Positions 8,227 through 16,618 of a stretch of DNA of 64,000 nucleotides are shown one piece after another (the stretch's first letter is position 1; each line of letters starts with the position of its first letter). Under the pieces are notes generated by a model, which was not told the DNA's origin, did not search any database, and was given only the letters and a program-made list of their open reading frames with translations. The stretch is from Paenibacillus sp. URB8-2. GTDB lineage: Bacteria; Bacillota; Bacilli; Paenibacillales; Paenibacillaceae. Both the position numbers and the translations under genes were made by a program. Location: NCBI RefSeq assembly GCF_013393385.1, contig NZ_AP023239.1, positions 1,240,001 to 1,304,000 of the forward strand, read 5' to 3'.

Positions 8227-9219
8227 TTATAAAGAAGCGACTTTTCTTCCCGGCGAAACTTGCGGAATTTCCTTGCCCGGAAGGAAGTGGATGCTTCGGA
8301 TGTAGCGGATCGTCCGGCTTTGCGCCCGCATGATGACGGAATGCGTCTCGGCGCGTTCTTTCCCGATGAAGCGGACGCCGTTCAGAAATTCGCCGGAAGT
8401 TACCCCGGTGGCGGCAAAAATGACGTCGCCCGTGCCGACCATATCGTCCATGTACAGCACGCGCGTCGGATTGGCGATGCCCATCCGCATGCAGCGCTGG
8501 AGCTCGAACGGGCCTTGCGGCAACAGTTGGCCCTGCATTTCGCCGCCAAGGCATTTCAGCGCGGCTGCGGCAAGCACGCCTTCCGGAGCGCCGCCGGACC
8601 CGAGGTACAAGTCCACGTCGCTGTCCGGCAGAGCGGCCGCGATCGCTCCGGCCACATCGCCGTGGCTGAGCAGCTGGATGCGTACTCCCGCCTGACGGAG
8701 GGTGTTAATCAGCTCCTTGTGCCGGTCACGGTCCAGTACCATAACGGTCATCTCGGACAGAGATTTGCCAAGATGATGGGAGGCTTTGGTCAGGGTAATT
8801 TCAACCGGGTCCTCAAGGCTGAGCTTGCCGGCCAGTTCGGGACCGCAGGCCAGCTTCTGCATGTAGATGTCCGGCGCATGCAGCAGGCTGCCTTTGTCAG
8901 CAATGGCGATGACCGATTGGGCGTTTTGCAGCCCGGCGGCAACGACCTCCGTTCCTTCCAGCGGATCGACAGCCACATCGACAAGCGGGCCGCGTTTGTT
9001 GCCTACTTTCTCGCCGATATACAGCATGGGGGCGTCGTCCATTTCGCCTTCGCCGATTACGACGGTCCCGTCGATGGAGACGGAATCGAACATGGAGCGA
9101 ATGGCCGTTGTCGCCGCATCATCGGCGGCATCCTTATCTCCCCGGCCAATCCAGCTTGCCGAAGCCAAAGCACCCAGTTCCGTCACCCGTACAATCTCAA
9201 GAGCCAATTCGCGTTCCAT
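8227..9219 (-). CDS. glpX: Class II fructose-1,6-bisphosphatase
   Basis: A 330-residue cytoplasmic phosphatase hydrolysing fructose-1,6-bisphosphate, the last committed step of gluconeogenesis. GlpX hallmarks are present: WIGRGDKDAADDAA near the N-terminus, the metal site GEGEMDDAP, DVAVDPLEGT, and GSGGAPEGVLAAAALKCLGG. Length matches the family. I place the start at the ATG at 9219, with GGAGGG 8 bases upstream, rather than at 9240. It lies downstream of ccpN and yqfL on the same strand, separated by a 69-bp tandem repeat, so it may be co-transcribed. Together with ppdK 5 kb away the region gathers gluconeogenic enzymes and their regulators. Confidence 0.96.
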   Translation of the reverse strand: MERELALEIVRVTELGALASASWIGRGDKDAADDAATTAIRSMFDSVSIDGTVVIGEGEMDDAPMLYIGEKVGNKRGPLVDVAVDPLEGTEVVAAGLQNAQSVIAIADKGSLLHAPDIYMQKLACGPELAGKLSLEDPVEITLTKASHHLGKSLSEMTVMVLDRDRHKELINTLRQAGVRIQLLSHGDVAGAIAAALPDSDVDLYLGSGGAPEGVLAAAALKCLGGEMQGQLLPQGPFELQRCMRMGIANPTRVLYMDDMVGTGDVIFAATGVTSGEFLNGVRFIGKERAETHSVIMRAQSRTIRYIRSIHFLPGKEIPQVSPGRKVASL

Positions 9220-9257
9220 AGTTAATTCCCTCCAGTCCAATATTTGAATTTCTGTAT

Positions 9258-9437
9258 ATCGGAATTATCGTCAGAGCCATAACTTCACTTTGTTGATCAT
9301 GAATCCCTAGGGGTCCCCGCAAAGTACTCGGAATTTCCATCGCAGCTTCCACTTCACTTTGTGGGGTTATGATCCCTTGGGGTCCCCGCAAAGTATTCGG
9401 AATTATCGTCAGAGCCATAACTTCACTTTGTGGGGTA
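9258..9437. repeat. 69-bp tandem repeat with internal palindrome, about 2.6 copies
   Basis: The motif ACTTCACTTTG begins at 9282, 9351 and 9420, an exact period of 69. Each unit also holds CAGAGCCATA or a diverged form, and GGGGTCCCCGCAAAGT. Within a unit ACTTTGTGGGG can pair with CCCCGCAAAGT, so each unit can form a hairpin. It separates yqfL from glpX. The period is a multiple of three and gives a fortuitous open frame on the minus strand. Confidence 0.85.
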
Positions 9438-9441
9438 ACTT

Positions 9442-10242
9442 TTAGATGTAGCCCATAATAAGTCCGGCTGTTTCTTCAATCGCCTTGTCTGTAATGTCAA
9501 TTACGGGGCAGCCCAGCCGCTTGAACAGAGCTTCGCCGTATTCGATCTCTTCCTTGATGCGTTCCAGGCTTGCATACTGGGAATCGACAGGCAGCCCCAG
9601 CACCTTAAGACGCTCCGACCGGATCTTAAGCATATGCTCCGGCTCCATCGTGAGTCCGATCATCCGCTGGGGCGGAAGCTTGAACAGCTGGCCCGGCGGG
9701 CTGATCTCCGGCACGATCGGATAATTGACCACCTTCTTGCCGCGGTGGGCAAGAAAGATGCTGAGCGGCGTCTTCGAGGTACGCGACATGCCCAACAGCA
9801 CGATGTCCGCTTTCAGCATGGCTCCGAGATCGCGTCCGTCGTCGGAGGCAACGGTAAATTCGATCGCCTCGATCCGCCGGAAATAATTCTCGTCCAGCTG
9901 ATGCAGCAGGCCGGGTCTTTGCCGGGGCGCATCGTCGAACGTATCGATGAACGCCTGCATCATCGGCCCCATGATGTCCACGGTGCGCAGATCCAGCCGG
10001 ACTGCTTCCTCGCGGATCGTCTCCCGCAGCTCCGGCTGCACCAGCGTATAAGCGACAAAGCCGTTATGTCTGGCGGCTTCCTCCATCACTTTGCGCAGCT
10101 CGTCCTCATGTCTTACATTGCCGTACCGTTTGATCGTGACACGCTGATTCTCGAATTGGTGTAAGACGGCCTGAACGACTGCTTCCGCCGTATCCCCTAA
10201 AGAATCCGAGCATATCGTAATGAAATGTGAAGGCTCATCCAT
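9442..10242 (-). CDS. yqfL: PPDK/PEP-synthase regulatory protein (DUF299), ccpN partner
   Basis: A bifunctional kinase/phosphorylase of the DUF299 family, which in other organisms switches pyruvate phosphate dikinase (or PEP synthase) off and on by ADP-dependent phosphorylation of a Thr next to the catalytic His. It has the N-terminal SDSLGDTAEAVV motif and the nucleotide-binding loop GMSRTSKTPLSIFLAHRG, then the conserved MIGLTMEP and ERLKVLG. I prefer the ATG at 10242 (266 residues) with GGGAGG 12 bases upstream; an earlier ATG at 10269 overlaps the end of ccpN. In B. subtilis the homologue is cotranscribed with ccpN and modulates its effect on gluconeogenic genes; the order is the same here. 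A second family member lies beside ppdK. Confidence 0.92.
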   Translation of the reverse strand: MDEPSHFITICSDSLGDTAEAVVQAVLHQFENQRVTIKRYGNVRHEDELRKVMEEAARHNGFVAYTLVQPELRETIREEAVRLDLRTVDIMGPMMQAFIDTFDDAPRQRPGLLHQLDENYFRRIEAIEFTVASDDGRDLGAMLKADIVLLGMSRTSKTPLSIFLAHRGKKVVNYPIVPEISPPGQLFKLPPQRMIGLTMEPEHMLKIRSERLKVLGLPVDSQYASLERIKEEIEYGEALFKRLGCPVIDITDKAIEETAGLIMGYI

Positions 10243-10261
10243 GCTCTCTCGATTCCTCCCG

Positions 10262-10918
10262 TTATCCATTGGCTTCGGTATCGAGGAGAAGTTTTACGAT
10301 GGAAGTTTTGGTCAGCCGCCCTACCACGTCCAGCTTTCCGACGGCTCCTTCTCCTTCGCAGGGGACAACCACCGGCAAACTGTCTACCTCGTGAAAAATC
10401 ATTTTATGCGCGGCGTCAAGCACCGGGTCGTCAGGCCCAATCGTAATCACTTTGGGCTGGCGCGTCATCACCATGCTGACTGGCATGGATGCGGCGCCGG
10501 GATTGCCAAGGGTGACTTTCAAGAAATCTTTGCGCGAGGCGACCCCGGTCAGCTTGCCGTCCCCGTCGCAAATGATGAGTGTGCCGACATCCTGGAGGAA
10601 CAGCGTAACGACCGCATCGTGAATCGTCGTCGTCTCCCGGATAATAATGGGCACGCTTTGAATATCCTTGACCTTCGTTTCCTGAAGCAGATAGCCGCTG
10701 CCAAGGCCTCGGGAGGATTTCCCGCCCGGGAAATATCCGACCTTCGGCTTGGCGTCGATATAGTCGAGCATGACCAGAAGCGAGAGGTCCGCTCGGATGG
10801 TCGGGCGGCTGAGCCGCAGGGCTTCGGCAATCATTTCGCCAGTGATTGGAGCGTTCTTTTTTACAATGTCGATAATTTGTAGTTGCCGGGACGTAAGTTC
10901 GATTGCAAATCCCTCCAC
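10262..10918 (-). CDS. ccpN: CcpN, control catabolite protein of gluconeogenesis
   Basis: A 218-residue DNA-binding repressor. Residues 1-65 form a helix-turn-helix domain (SRQLQIIDIVKKNAPITGE, then LSRPTIRADLSLL) and residues about 75-205 two CBS domains (VGTLIICDGDGKLTGVASRKDF; ADSLPVV-like second copy ending VVGRLTKTSIVKLL). It aligns well with B. subtilis CcpN, which binds ATP/ADP and represses gapB and pckA on glucose. The apparent start is a GTG at 10918 with a poorly spaced AGGA. A better GGAGGG overlaps the first codons, so translation could begin a few residues later at a non-standard codon. CcpN-like sites are visible before ppdK. Confidence 0.93.
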   Translation of the reverse strand: MEGFAIELTSRQLQIIDIVKKNAPITGEMIAEALRLSRPTIRADLSLLVMLDYIDAKPKVGYFPGGKSSRGLGSGYLLQETKVKDIQSVPIIIRETTTIHDAVVTLFLQDVGTLIICDGDGKLTGVASRKDFLKVTLGNPGAASMPVSMVMTRQPKVITIGPDDPVLDAAHKMIFHEVDSLPVVVPCEGEGAVGKLDVVGRLTKTSIVKLLLDTEANG

Positions 10919-11025
10919 TTTCCTGATGCAACAAAGCGATCCTCCGTTAGAAAAGGGCCGCCGTATTTGACTCCCCCTTCCCTTAATGCGTCATGCTTGG
11001 AAGGATAATCCCTTTCGTTGCTTAT

Positions 11026-11070
11026 ATAATACGCAATATTAATCAATAATGCAACTATTAGTACGTACTA
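11026..11070 (-). promoter_or_regulatory. ccpN promoter with upstream 12-bp palindrome
   Basis: On the minus strand TTGCAT (11049-11054) and TATTAT (11026-11031) are 17 bases apart. Just upstream of -35 lies the perfect palindrome TAGTACGTACTA (11059-11070). Its flank AAATAGTACGT is identical to 11 bases within the second CcpN-like site before ppdK, which suggests autoregulation. Confidence 0.55.
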
Positions 11071-11108
11071 TTTCCGATTTTTTTGAAAAATGAGCAATAC
11101 AACGGTAA

Positions 11109-12095
11109 TTAATCCTCATTGTTAACCTTTTGGTGCATACGGAAACCTTGCCCTATAACGGCACTCCTGGCAAAACGTCTCTTTATAGAAGGACTGGCAA
11201 TCAACTTGGCGAGCAGCTGCTTTAAGGCTCCCGCGTTGACAAGCATGGTTCCGCCGATAATCGTTATTACACCCGCCAGCGTTATCCATGAAACCGTCTC
11301 GCCGTAAAAAAGGATTCCCACACCAACCGCGATCGGCGGCGAGACGTAGAGCCAGGTGGACGGGAAGACAGGGTCCGTCTTAGCAATGAGCCAGTAGTAC
11401 AGGCTGTGGCCGACCATCGAACCGACGACGGTGAGATAGAGAAAGGAACCGGCAGCCGGCCAGGAGAGCAGGAAGCCAGCGCTCGGACGCTCCGTGAACA
11501 GGGAGAGAAGCAGCATTGCCGCGCCGCCATAGATCATTTGCGCCGCATTCAGCGCGATGGGATGAACGTCCGGTAGGCGGGCGGTTACGGTCCGGGTATA
11601 CAGCGTACCCGAAGCGTAGGCGCATTCCCCGATCAGAACGACGGCGCAGCCGGCAAACCAGAGCGGAGAAACATCGAGCGACAGACTGGGCAGGACAAGC
11701 AGCAGCACGCCCGTAAAGCCGACGAGACAGCCGGCCAGAGACAGGGAAGAGGCCTTTTGACGAAGCAGGAACGTCTGAAGCAGCAGAATCATCATCGGCC
11801 CGGTGGCGGAGAGGACAGCGGCAAGACCCGAGGATACATATTGCTCTGCCCAATACAGCGCGGCGAATGTGCCGAAGGTCAGCCCAAGTCCGGTGAGCGC
11901 CGTCTCTTTGCGAAGCAGCAGGGAGAAGGAAGCTTTGCGTTTCCAGCACATCCACAGCAGCAGAGCCGTTCCCGCGGCAAAAAACCGCAGTCCGGCGGAG
12001 AAAAAGGGAGGGGATCCGGCGTCAACGCCGATTTTAATCGCCAAAAAGGTGGTGCCGAAGATCAGACATACGAGGCTGTAAGCCAAAATAATCAT
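11109..12095 (-). CDS. EamA/DMT-family transporter
   Basis: A 328-residue inner-membrane protein with about ten hydrophobic helices arranged as two EamA repeats (about 1-140 and 150-290). The first starts MIILAYSLVCLIFGTTFLAIK and the second contains GCAVVLIGECAYASGTLYTR. Such drug/metabolite transporters usually export amino acids or other small metabolites. I place the start at 12095, where AAGGAG lies 8 bases upstream, instead of further in. It is divergent from a MocR regulator, the classic arrangement in which a PLP-dependent MocR controls an adjacent exporter. The transported compound is unknown. Confidence 0.85.
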   Translation of the reverse strand: MIILAYSLVCLIFGTTFLAIKIGVDAGSPPFFSAGLRFFAAGTALLLWMCWKRKASFSLLLRKETALTGLGLTFGTFAALYWAEQYVSSGLAAVLSATGPMMILLLQTFLLRQKASSLSLAGCLVGFTGVLLLVLPSLSLDVSPLWFAGCAVVLIGECAYASGTLYTRTVTARLPDVHPIALNAAQMIYGGAAMLLLSLFTERPSAGFLLSWPAAGSFLYLTVVGSMVGHSLYYWLIAKTDPVFPSTWLYVSPPIAVGVGILFYGETVSWITLAGVITIIGGTMLVNAGALKQLLAKLIASPSIKRRFARSAVIGQGFRMHQKVNNED

Positions 12096-12154
12096 GTTCA
12101 TTGCTCCTTTGCTTATGCGCATTTTCTTTTTGTCCATCATATCCGCCTTGGAAT

Positions 12155-12203
12155 AGAACAGATGAAATAGGGCAGAACAGATGACCGCAAAATGAGGTAC
12201 AAT
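12155..12203 (+). promoter_or_regulatory. Direct-repeat operator and -10 box of the MocR gene
   Basis: AGAACAGATGA occurs exactly at 12155-12165 and 12174-12184, 19 bases apart, in the region shared by the divergent MocR and EamA genes. A TACAAT box (12198-12203) follows, without a good -35, as expected for an activator-dependent promoter. MocR proteins of the PdxR/GabR type typically bind direct repeats. Confidence 0.65.
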
Positions 12204-12239
12204 GGATGATAACAATGAATGTGGAAAAGAGGCTTGGCA

Positions 12240-13667
12240 ATGAACGAGTTATCCGGCAACGGGCGGCATCCGCTGTTCCGGCAGGTATATGAATATTTGA
12301 CCGTCCGGATCGACCGCGGCGAGTGGCGGGCGCATGACAAGCTCCCGTCGGTCCGGCTGCTGGCTGAGGAGCTGAGGATTCACCGCTTGACCGTGTTTAA
12401 AGCCTACTGCCGGCTGAAAGAGGACGGCCGGGTGTACGTGAAGGACAAGTCCGGCTATTATGTGGCTCCCGCGGCTGTGCCCGGAGGCGCGCCGTCTACT
12501 GAGGGGAGCGCGAAAGCGGTGCCGGGATACGACTGTCCGAGCCCTATGCCGGCTCTCTCGGATATTCAGCGCATGCCGGTCAAATACCAGTTCTCCCAGG
12601 CGCTGATCGATCCCAATCTGCTGCCGAATCTGTATTTGTCCGATTATGTCAAAGAGGTGTTCGACCGGTACCCGAAAGTGATGGGCACTTACTCCGGTGT
12701 GGAGGGCGACGATGAGCTGCGCGAGTTCTTAAGCGGACATTTCCGCGTGAGCCGGCTGCTTCAGGCTGAACCGGGTGAACTGCTGATTACATCGGGCGCA
12801 CAGCAGGCGATTAATCTGATCGCAAGCATCATGCTTACGCCGATGGACTGCGTGCTCGTGGAGCGGCCGACCTACGGCGTGGCGCTGGATATTTTTCGCC
12901 AGAGGGGCGCGCGTCTGCTCTCCGTCGACATTACGCCAAGCGGTTATGATATGGACGAAATCCGGCGGTTGATGGAGCAGTACCGGCCCCGGCTGTTCTA
13001 TATCAATCCCACGCATCATAATCCGACCGGATTTACGGTTCCGGTATGGCAGCGCAAGCGGCTTGTCGAGCTGGCCGAGCGTTACCGCTGCCTGATCGTC
13101 GAGGACGATCCTTTTCGCGATATGTATTTCGCCGCCGAACCGCCGCCGCCGATCTTTTCCTATGACACGGAGGGCTGGGTCGTGTATCTTGGCAGCTTCA
13201 GCAAATATGTGGCGCCGGGCCTGCGCATTTGCGCCGTAATCTGCCGGTTTCCTCTTATGGAGAAGCTGATCGCGGCGAAGTTTATGGCGGATAACGGGAC
13301 TCCGCTGCTGAACCAGAAGATTTTTCTGCACTACTTTACCTCGCCTCGGCTTCAAGGGCATCTGGCCAAGCTCCGCATCGCGCTGCAGGTGCATAAGGAA
13401 ATCGCGGAACGGGAGCTCGCGGGAACTGGATGCGTCTGGACACCTCCGGAGGGAGGGCTGAACCTGTGGGTGAAGCTGCCGGAGCATATTCCGCCCGAAA
13501 TGCTGTTCCGCAAAAGCAAGGAGCAGTCAATCTCGTTCGTGCCCGGTGAAATCTGCGATCCGCACGGAGAAATGAAGTCATGGATTCGCCTCAGCTACTC
13601 ATTCGCCGCCGAAGATGTCCTGCGCGAAGGGATGAGAAAGCTTGCGGAAATCGCGCGGGGTCTTTAA
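12240..13667 (+). CDS. MocR/PdxR-type GntR-aminotransferase regulator
   Basis: A 475-residue fusion of a winged-helix GntR domain (about 1-75, DKLPSVRLLAEEL) and a class I aminotransferase-fold effector domain (about 105-470). The PLP-binding lysine lies in the GSFSKYVAPGLR motif, and ITSGAQQAINLI and INPTHHNPTGF are typical of the fold I enzymes. These proteins sense PLP or an amino-compound and regulate neighbouring genes. I use the ATG at 12240, preceded by AGAGG, rather than 12219. The divergent EamA exporter and the intervening direct repeats suggest it regulates that transporter. A terminator follows. Confidence 0.93.
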   Translation: MNELSGNGRHPLFRQVYEYLTVRIDRGEWRAHDKLPSVRLLAEELRIHRLTVFKAYCRLKEDGRVYVKDKSGYYVAPAAVPGGAPSTEGSAKAVPGYDCPSPMPALSDIQRMPVKYQFSQALIDPNLLPNLYLSDYVKEVFDRYPKVMGTYSGVEGDDELREFLSGHFRVSRLLQAEPGELLITSGAQQAINLIASIMLTPMDCVLVERPTYGVALDIFRQRGARLLSVDITPSGYDMDEIRRLMEQYRPRLFYINPTHHNPTGFTVPVWQRKRLVELAERYRCLIVEDDPFRDMYFAAEPPPPIFSYDTEGWVVYLGSFSKYVAPGLRICAVICRFPLMEKLIAAKFMADNGTPLLNQKIFLHYFTSPRLQGHLAKLRIALQVHKEIAERELAGTGCVWTPPEGGLNLWVKLPEHIPPEMLFRKSKEQSISFVPGEICDPHGEMKSWIRLSYSFAAEDVLREGMRKLAEIARGL

Positions 13668-13694
13668 GTCGGTCATACATGAACCGCATACGGC

Positions 13695-13737
13695 AGGCAT
13701 TCAAGAGAAGTTCTCTCTTGGATGCCTGTTTTTGTTT
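13695..13737 (+). terminator. Rho-independent terminator of the MocR gene
   Basis: Arms at 13695-13709 and 13711-13727 form a long stem with a tight loop, followed by GTTTTTGTTT. Confidence 0.85.
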
Positions 13738-13754
13738 GAATGGGGTTGAATAAA

Positions 13755-13796
13755 TGCGACATATATAAATTAAACAGATAAATAGTACGTCATATA
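13755..13796 (+). promoter_or_regulatory. Two CcpN-like operator sites upstream of ppdK
   Basis: TGCGACATATA (13755-13765) and TACGTCATATA (13786-13796) are direct repeats 31 bp apart, about three helical turns. As I recall the B. subtilis CcpN consensus, TRTGHYATAYW, each fits at 10 of 11 positions with the same single deviation (C for T at position 3). They precede a weak TTGCCA/TACAAC promoter at about 13799-13827. Confidence 0.6.
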
Positions 13797-13904
13797 TATT
13801 GCCAAAAACCGGTATTCATGCTACAACCTTAATTAAGCGTTACTCCTATTCTCAGTCTGGCGGGCAGTTTTGTACCATACTTCATTTACGGAGGGATTGT
13901 TCAA

Positions 13905-16583
13905 ATGCTGAAACGCGTGTATCGGTTTGAAGAAGGAAATGCGGAGATGAAGAATCTGCTGGGAGGAAAAGGAGCGAATCTGGCGGAAATGACGGCTCTC
14001 GGCCTTCCGATTCCCCCGGGATTTACGGTAACCACGGAAGCTTGTCAGGCTTATTACGCTGCCGGAGGAAAGATGCCCGAAGGGCTGATGCAGGAGATTC
14101 ATCACGCGCTGCGCGGTCTGGAGGCGGGCAAATCCGCGGAATTCGGAGGCTTAAACCGGCCGCTGCTCGTCTCCGTGCGTTCAGGGTCGGTAACATCCAT
14201 GCCGGGCATGATGGACACGATTCTGAACCTTGGCCTCAATGACGATACGGTCAAGGGTCTTGCGGAGCAGACAGGCAACGAAAGATTCGCCTATGATTGC
14301 TACCGGAGATTTATCCAGATGTTCGGAGACGTTGTGCTGGGCATTCACTCGATTTATTTTGAACGGCTGATAGAACAATCCAGAAAGGAAAATGGGCGAT
14401 CCTGCGATCAGGAGATCAGCGCCGGCGAGTGGAAGGAGCTTATCGCCAAATACAAATGGATTGTGGAGGACCGGACCGGGCAGCCGTTTCCGCAGGATGT
14501 GCGCGTTCAATTGAAGCTGGCGGTGGAAGCCGTATTCCGCAGCTGGAACAACATGAGAGCCAAGGTATACCGGAAAGCGTACGGGATTCCGGATGAGCAG
14601 GGAACGGCGGTCAATATCCAGGCGATGGTATTCGGCAATCTCGGTTCCGGGAGCGGAACCGGCGTGTTGTTTACCCGCAATCCCTCTACGGGAGAGCGGG
14701 AACTGTACGGTGAATATTTGGCGGACGCCCAAGGCGAAGACGTGGTAGCCGGAGTGCGCACGCCGAGGCCTGTCAGCGAGCTGCGCGAGGAACTGCCTCT
14801 CGTCTATGAACAGCTCTCGGCTGCCGCCGGGCTTCTGGAAATTCACTACCGGGATATGCAGGATATCGAGTTCACCGTCGAGAACGGCATCCTGTACCTT
14901 CTGCAGACCCGGAGCGGCAAACGGACGGCCCAGGCCTCCGTCAAGATCGCCGTGGATTTAACGAAGGAGGGTATCCTCTCCAAGGAGGAAGCCGTCAGCC
15001 GAATCGAGCCGGGACATCTGGATCAACTGCTGCACCGCTCCATCGCCATCCCGCCGGAGCTTGCGCCGATTGCCAAAGGTCTGCCGGCCTCCCCGGGAGC
15101 GGCCGTCGGCTTGATTGCGCTGGATGCCGATACCGCCGAGCGGTGGGCCAAGGACGGCCGCAAGGTTGTGCTGGTCAGTACGGAGACCTCGCCGGACGAT
15201 ATTCACGGCATTTTGGCGGCGGAAGGCGTGCTGACGAGCCGGGGCGGCATGACCAGCCATGCCGCGGTCGTGGCGAGAGGCATGGGCAAGCCGTGCATTT
15301 GCGGATGCGAGGCGCTGAGCATCGACCATGCGGACCGCAGCGTACGCATTGGAGAGCTTACACTGGCGGAAGGCGAAGAAATTTCGCTGGACGCTTCCGG
15401 CGGAGAGGTGTTCCGGGGAGGGCTGTCGCTCAGCGATCCGGAAATAACGCCGGAGCTGCTCACGCTGCTGGACTATGCGGACGAGATCCGCAAGCTTCGC
15501 ATCTATGCGAACGCAGATACGCCGCATGACGCCCGGAAGGCGCGGGAATTCGGCGCGGAGGGGATCGGGCTGTGCCGGACGGAGCATATGTTTTTCTCGG
15601 GCAGCCGCCTTCCCATCGTCCAGTCGATGATTCTCGCAGGCGGCAGAGAGGAACGGATGCTCTATCTGGACCGGCTGCTGCCGATGCAGCAGGCCGATTT
15701 TGAAGACATGTTCCTGGCGATGGACGGCCTGCCGGTGACGGTCCGGCTGCTGGACCCGCCGCTGCATGAGTTTTTGCCGAACCCGGATCAGCTTCGGGAG
15801 CAGTGCCGCAAGCTTGAGGAGACCGGGGAGAACGGAGAAGAAGTCCGGAAGCTGAAGCAAATGATCTCCAAAGTGAATGAACTGCGGGAGGTCAATCCGA
15901 TGCTCGGCCTCAGAGGGGTCAGACTGGGCATTTTGTTTCCGGAAATTTACGAAATGCAGATCGAGGCGATCTTTAAGGCCGCTCAATCGGCCCAACGCCG
16001 GGGAGTGGATGTGCGCCCGGAAATTATGATTCCGCTTGTCGGGCATCCGGATGAGCTTAAACGCATGAGAGCGCTGGTCGACGAAATCGCCGGCCAGGTG
16101 CTCAGCGAGGAGTTTAGAGGGCTCATCTACCGGGTGGGGACGATGATTGAAGTGCCCAGAGCCGCGCTGCTGGCGGATACCATTGCGCAGCATGCTGATT
16201 TTTTCTCCTTCGGCACGAACGATTTGACTCAGATGACTTTCGGATACAGCCGCGACGATGCGGAAGGGAAATTCCTGAATTCCTATCTGGACGGGAATAT
16301 CCTCAAGGACAATCCGTTCCAGGTGCTGGATCAGGACGGCGTCGGCCAATTGATAGAGTGGGCCGTTACTCGGGGCAAGGCGGTGAAGTCGTTCCTGAAG
16401 ACGGGAATATGCGGCGAGCATGGCGGCGACCGGGAATCGATCTCGTTCTGCCACCGCACGGGGCTTGAATATGTCAGCTGCTCCCCGTACCGGATTCCGT
16501 TCGCCCGCATAGCGGCGGCGCAGGCCGCTCTCCTTGACAGAGCGGAGAGCCCGCAGAGTCCGGCCGAGAAGCAGGTCGTTTAA
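13905..16583 (+). CDS. ppdK: Pyruvate, phosphate dikinase
   Basis: An 892-residue enzyme interconverting pyruvate, ATP and Pi with PEP, AMP and PPi, of the usual family length. Domains in order: ATP-grasp nucleotide-binding domain (about 1-340, with GGKGANLAEM at the start), swivelling phosphohistidine domain (about 385-510), and C-terminal PEP/pyruvate barrel (about 520-880). The catalytic H452 sits in GGMTSHAA and T450, two residues before, is the known target of the DUF299 regulatory proteins. C836 in GICGEHGGD is the barrel's catalytic Cys. GGAGGG lies before the ATG. It forms a two-gene unit with the regulatory protein downstream, and CcpN-like sites lie upstream, fitting a gluconeogenic role. 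Confidence 0.97.
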   Translation: MLKRVYRFEEGNAEMKNLLGGKGANLAEMTALGLPIPPGFTVTTEACQAYYAAGGKMPEGLMQEIHHALRGLEAGKSAEFGGLNRPLLVSVRSGSVTSMPGMMDTILNLGLNDDTVKGLAEQTGNERFAYDCYRRFIQMFGDVVLGIHSIYFERLIEQSRKENGRSCDQEISAGEWKELIAKYKWIVEDRTGQPFPQDVRVQLKLAVEAVFRSWNNMRAKVYRKAYGIPDEQGTAVNIQAMVFGNLGSGSGTGVLFTRNPSTGERELYGEYLADAQGEDVVAGVRTPRPVSELREELPLVYEQLSAAAGLLEIHYRDMQDIEFTVENGILYLLQTRSGKRTAQASVKIAVDLTKEGILSKEEAVSRIEPGHLDQLLHRSIAIPPELAPIAKGLPASPGAAVGLIALDADTAERWAKDGRKVVLVSTETSPDDIHGILAAEGVLTSRGGMTSHAAVVARGMGKPCICGCEALSIDHADRSVRIGELTLAEGEEISLDASGGEVFRGGLSLSDPEITPELLTLLDYADEIRKLRIYANADTPHDARKAREFGAEGIGLCRTEHMFFSGSRLPIVQSMILAGGREERMLYLDRLLPMQQADFEDMFLAMDGLPVTVRLLDPPLHEFLPNPDQLREQCRKLEETGENGEEVRKLKQMISKVNELREVNPMLGLRGVRLGILFPEIYEMQIEAIFKAAQSAQRRGVDVRPEIMIPLVGHPDELKRMRALVDEIAGQVLSEEFRGLIYRVGTMIEVPRAALLADTIAQHADFFSFGTNDLTQMTFGYSRDDAEGKFLNSYLDGNILKDNPFQVLDQDGVGQLIEWAVTRGKAVKSFLKTGICGEHGGDRESISFCHRTGLEYVSCSPYRIPFARIAAAQAALLDRAESPQSPAEKQVV

Positions 16584-16618
16584 GCGGGGCGCAGGGCCGT
16601 CCGGAAGAGGGGATCGAA

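Noticed and set aside
9197..9418. A 73-codon frame with 23-residue repeats across the 69-bp tandem repeat
   Set aside because: The period of 69 keeps any frame open; no ribosome site, and the frame runs into the start of glpX. Treated as non-coding repeat.
14958..16454. A 498-codon open frame on the minus strand
   Set aside because: It lies wholly opposite ppdK, has no ribosome site or recognisable domain, and is rich in Arg/His/Gln as expected of antisense frames of high-GC genes.
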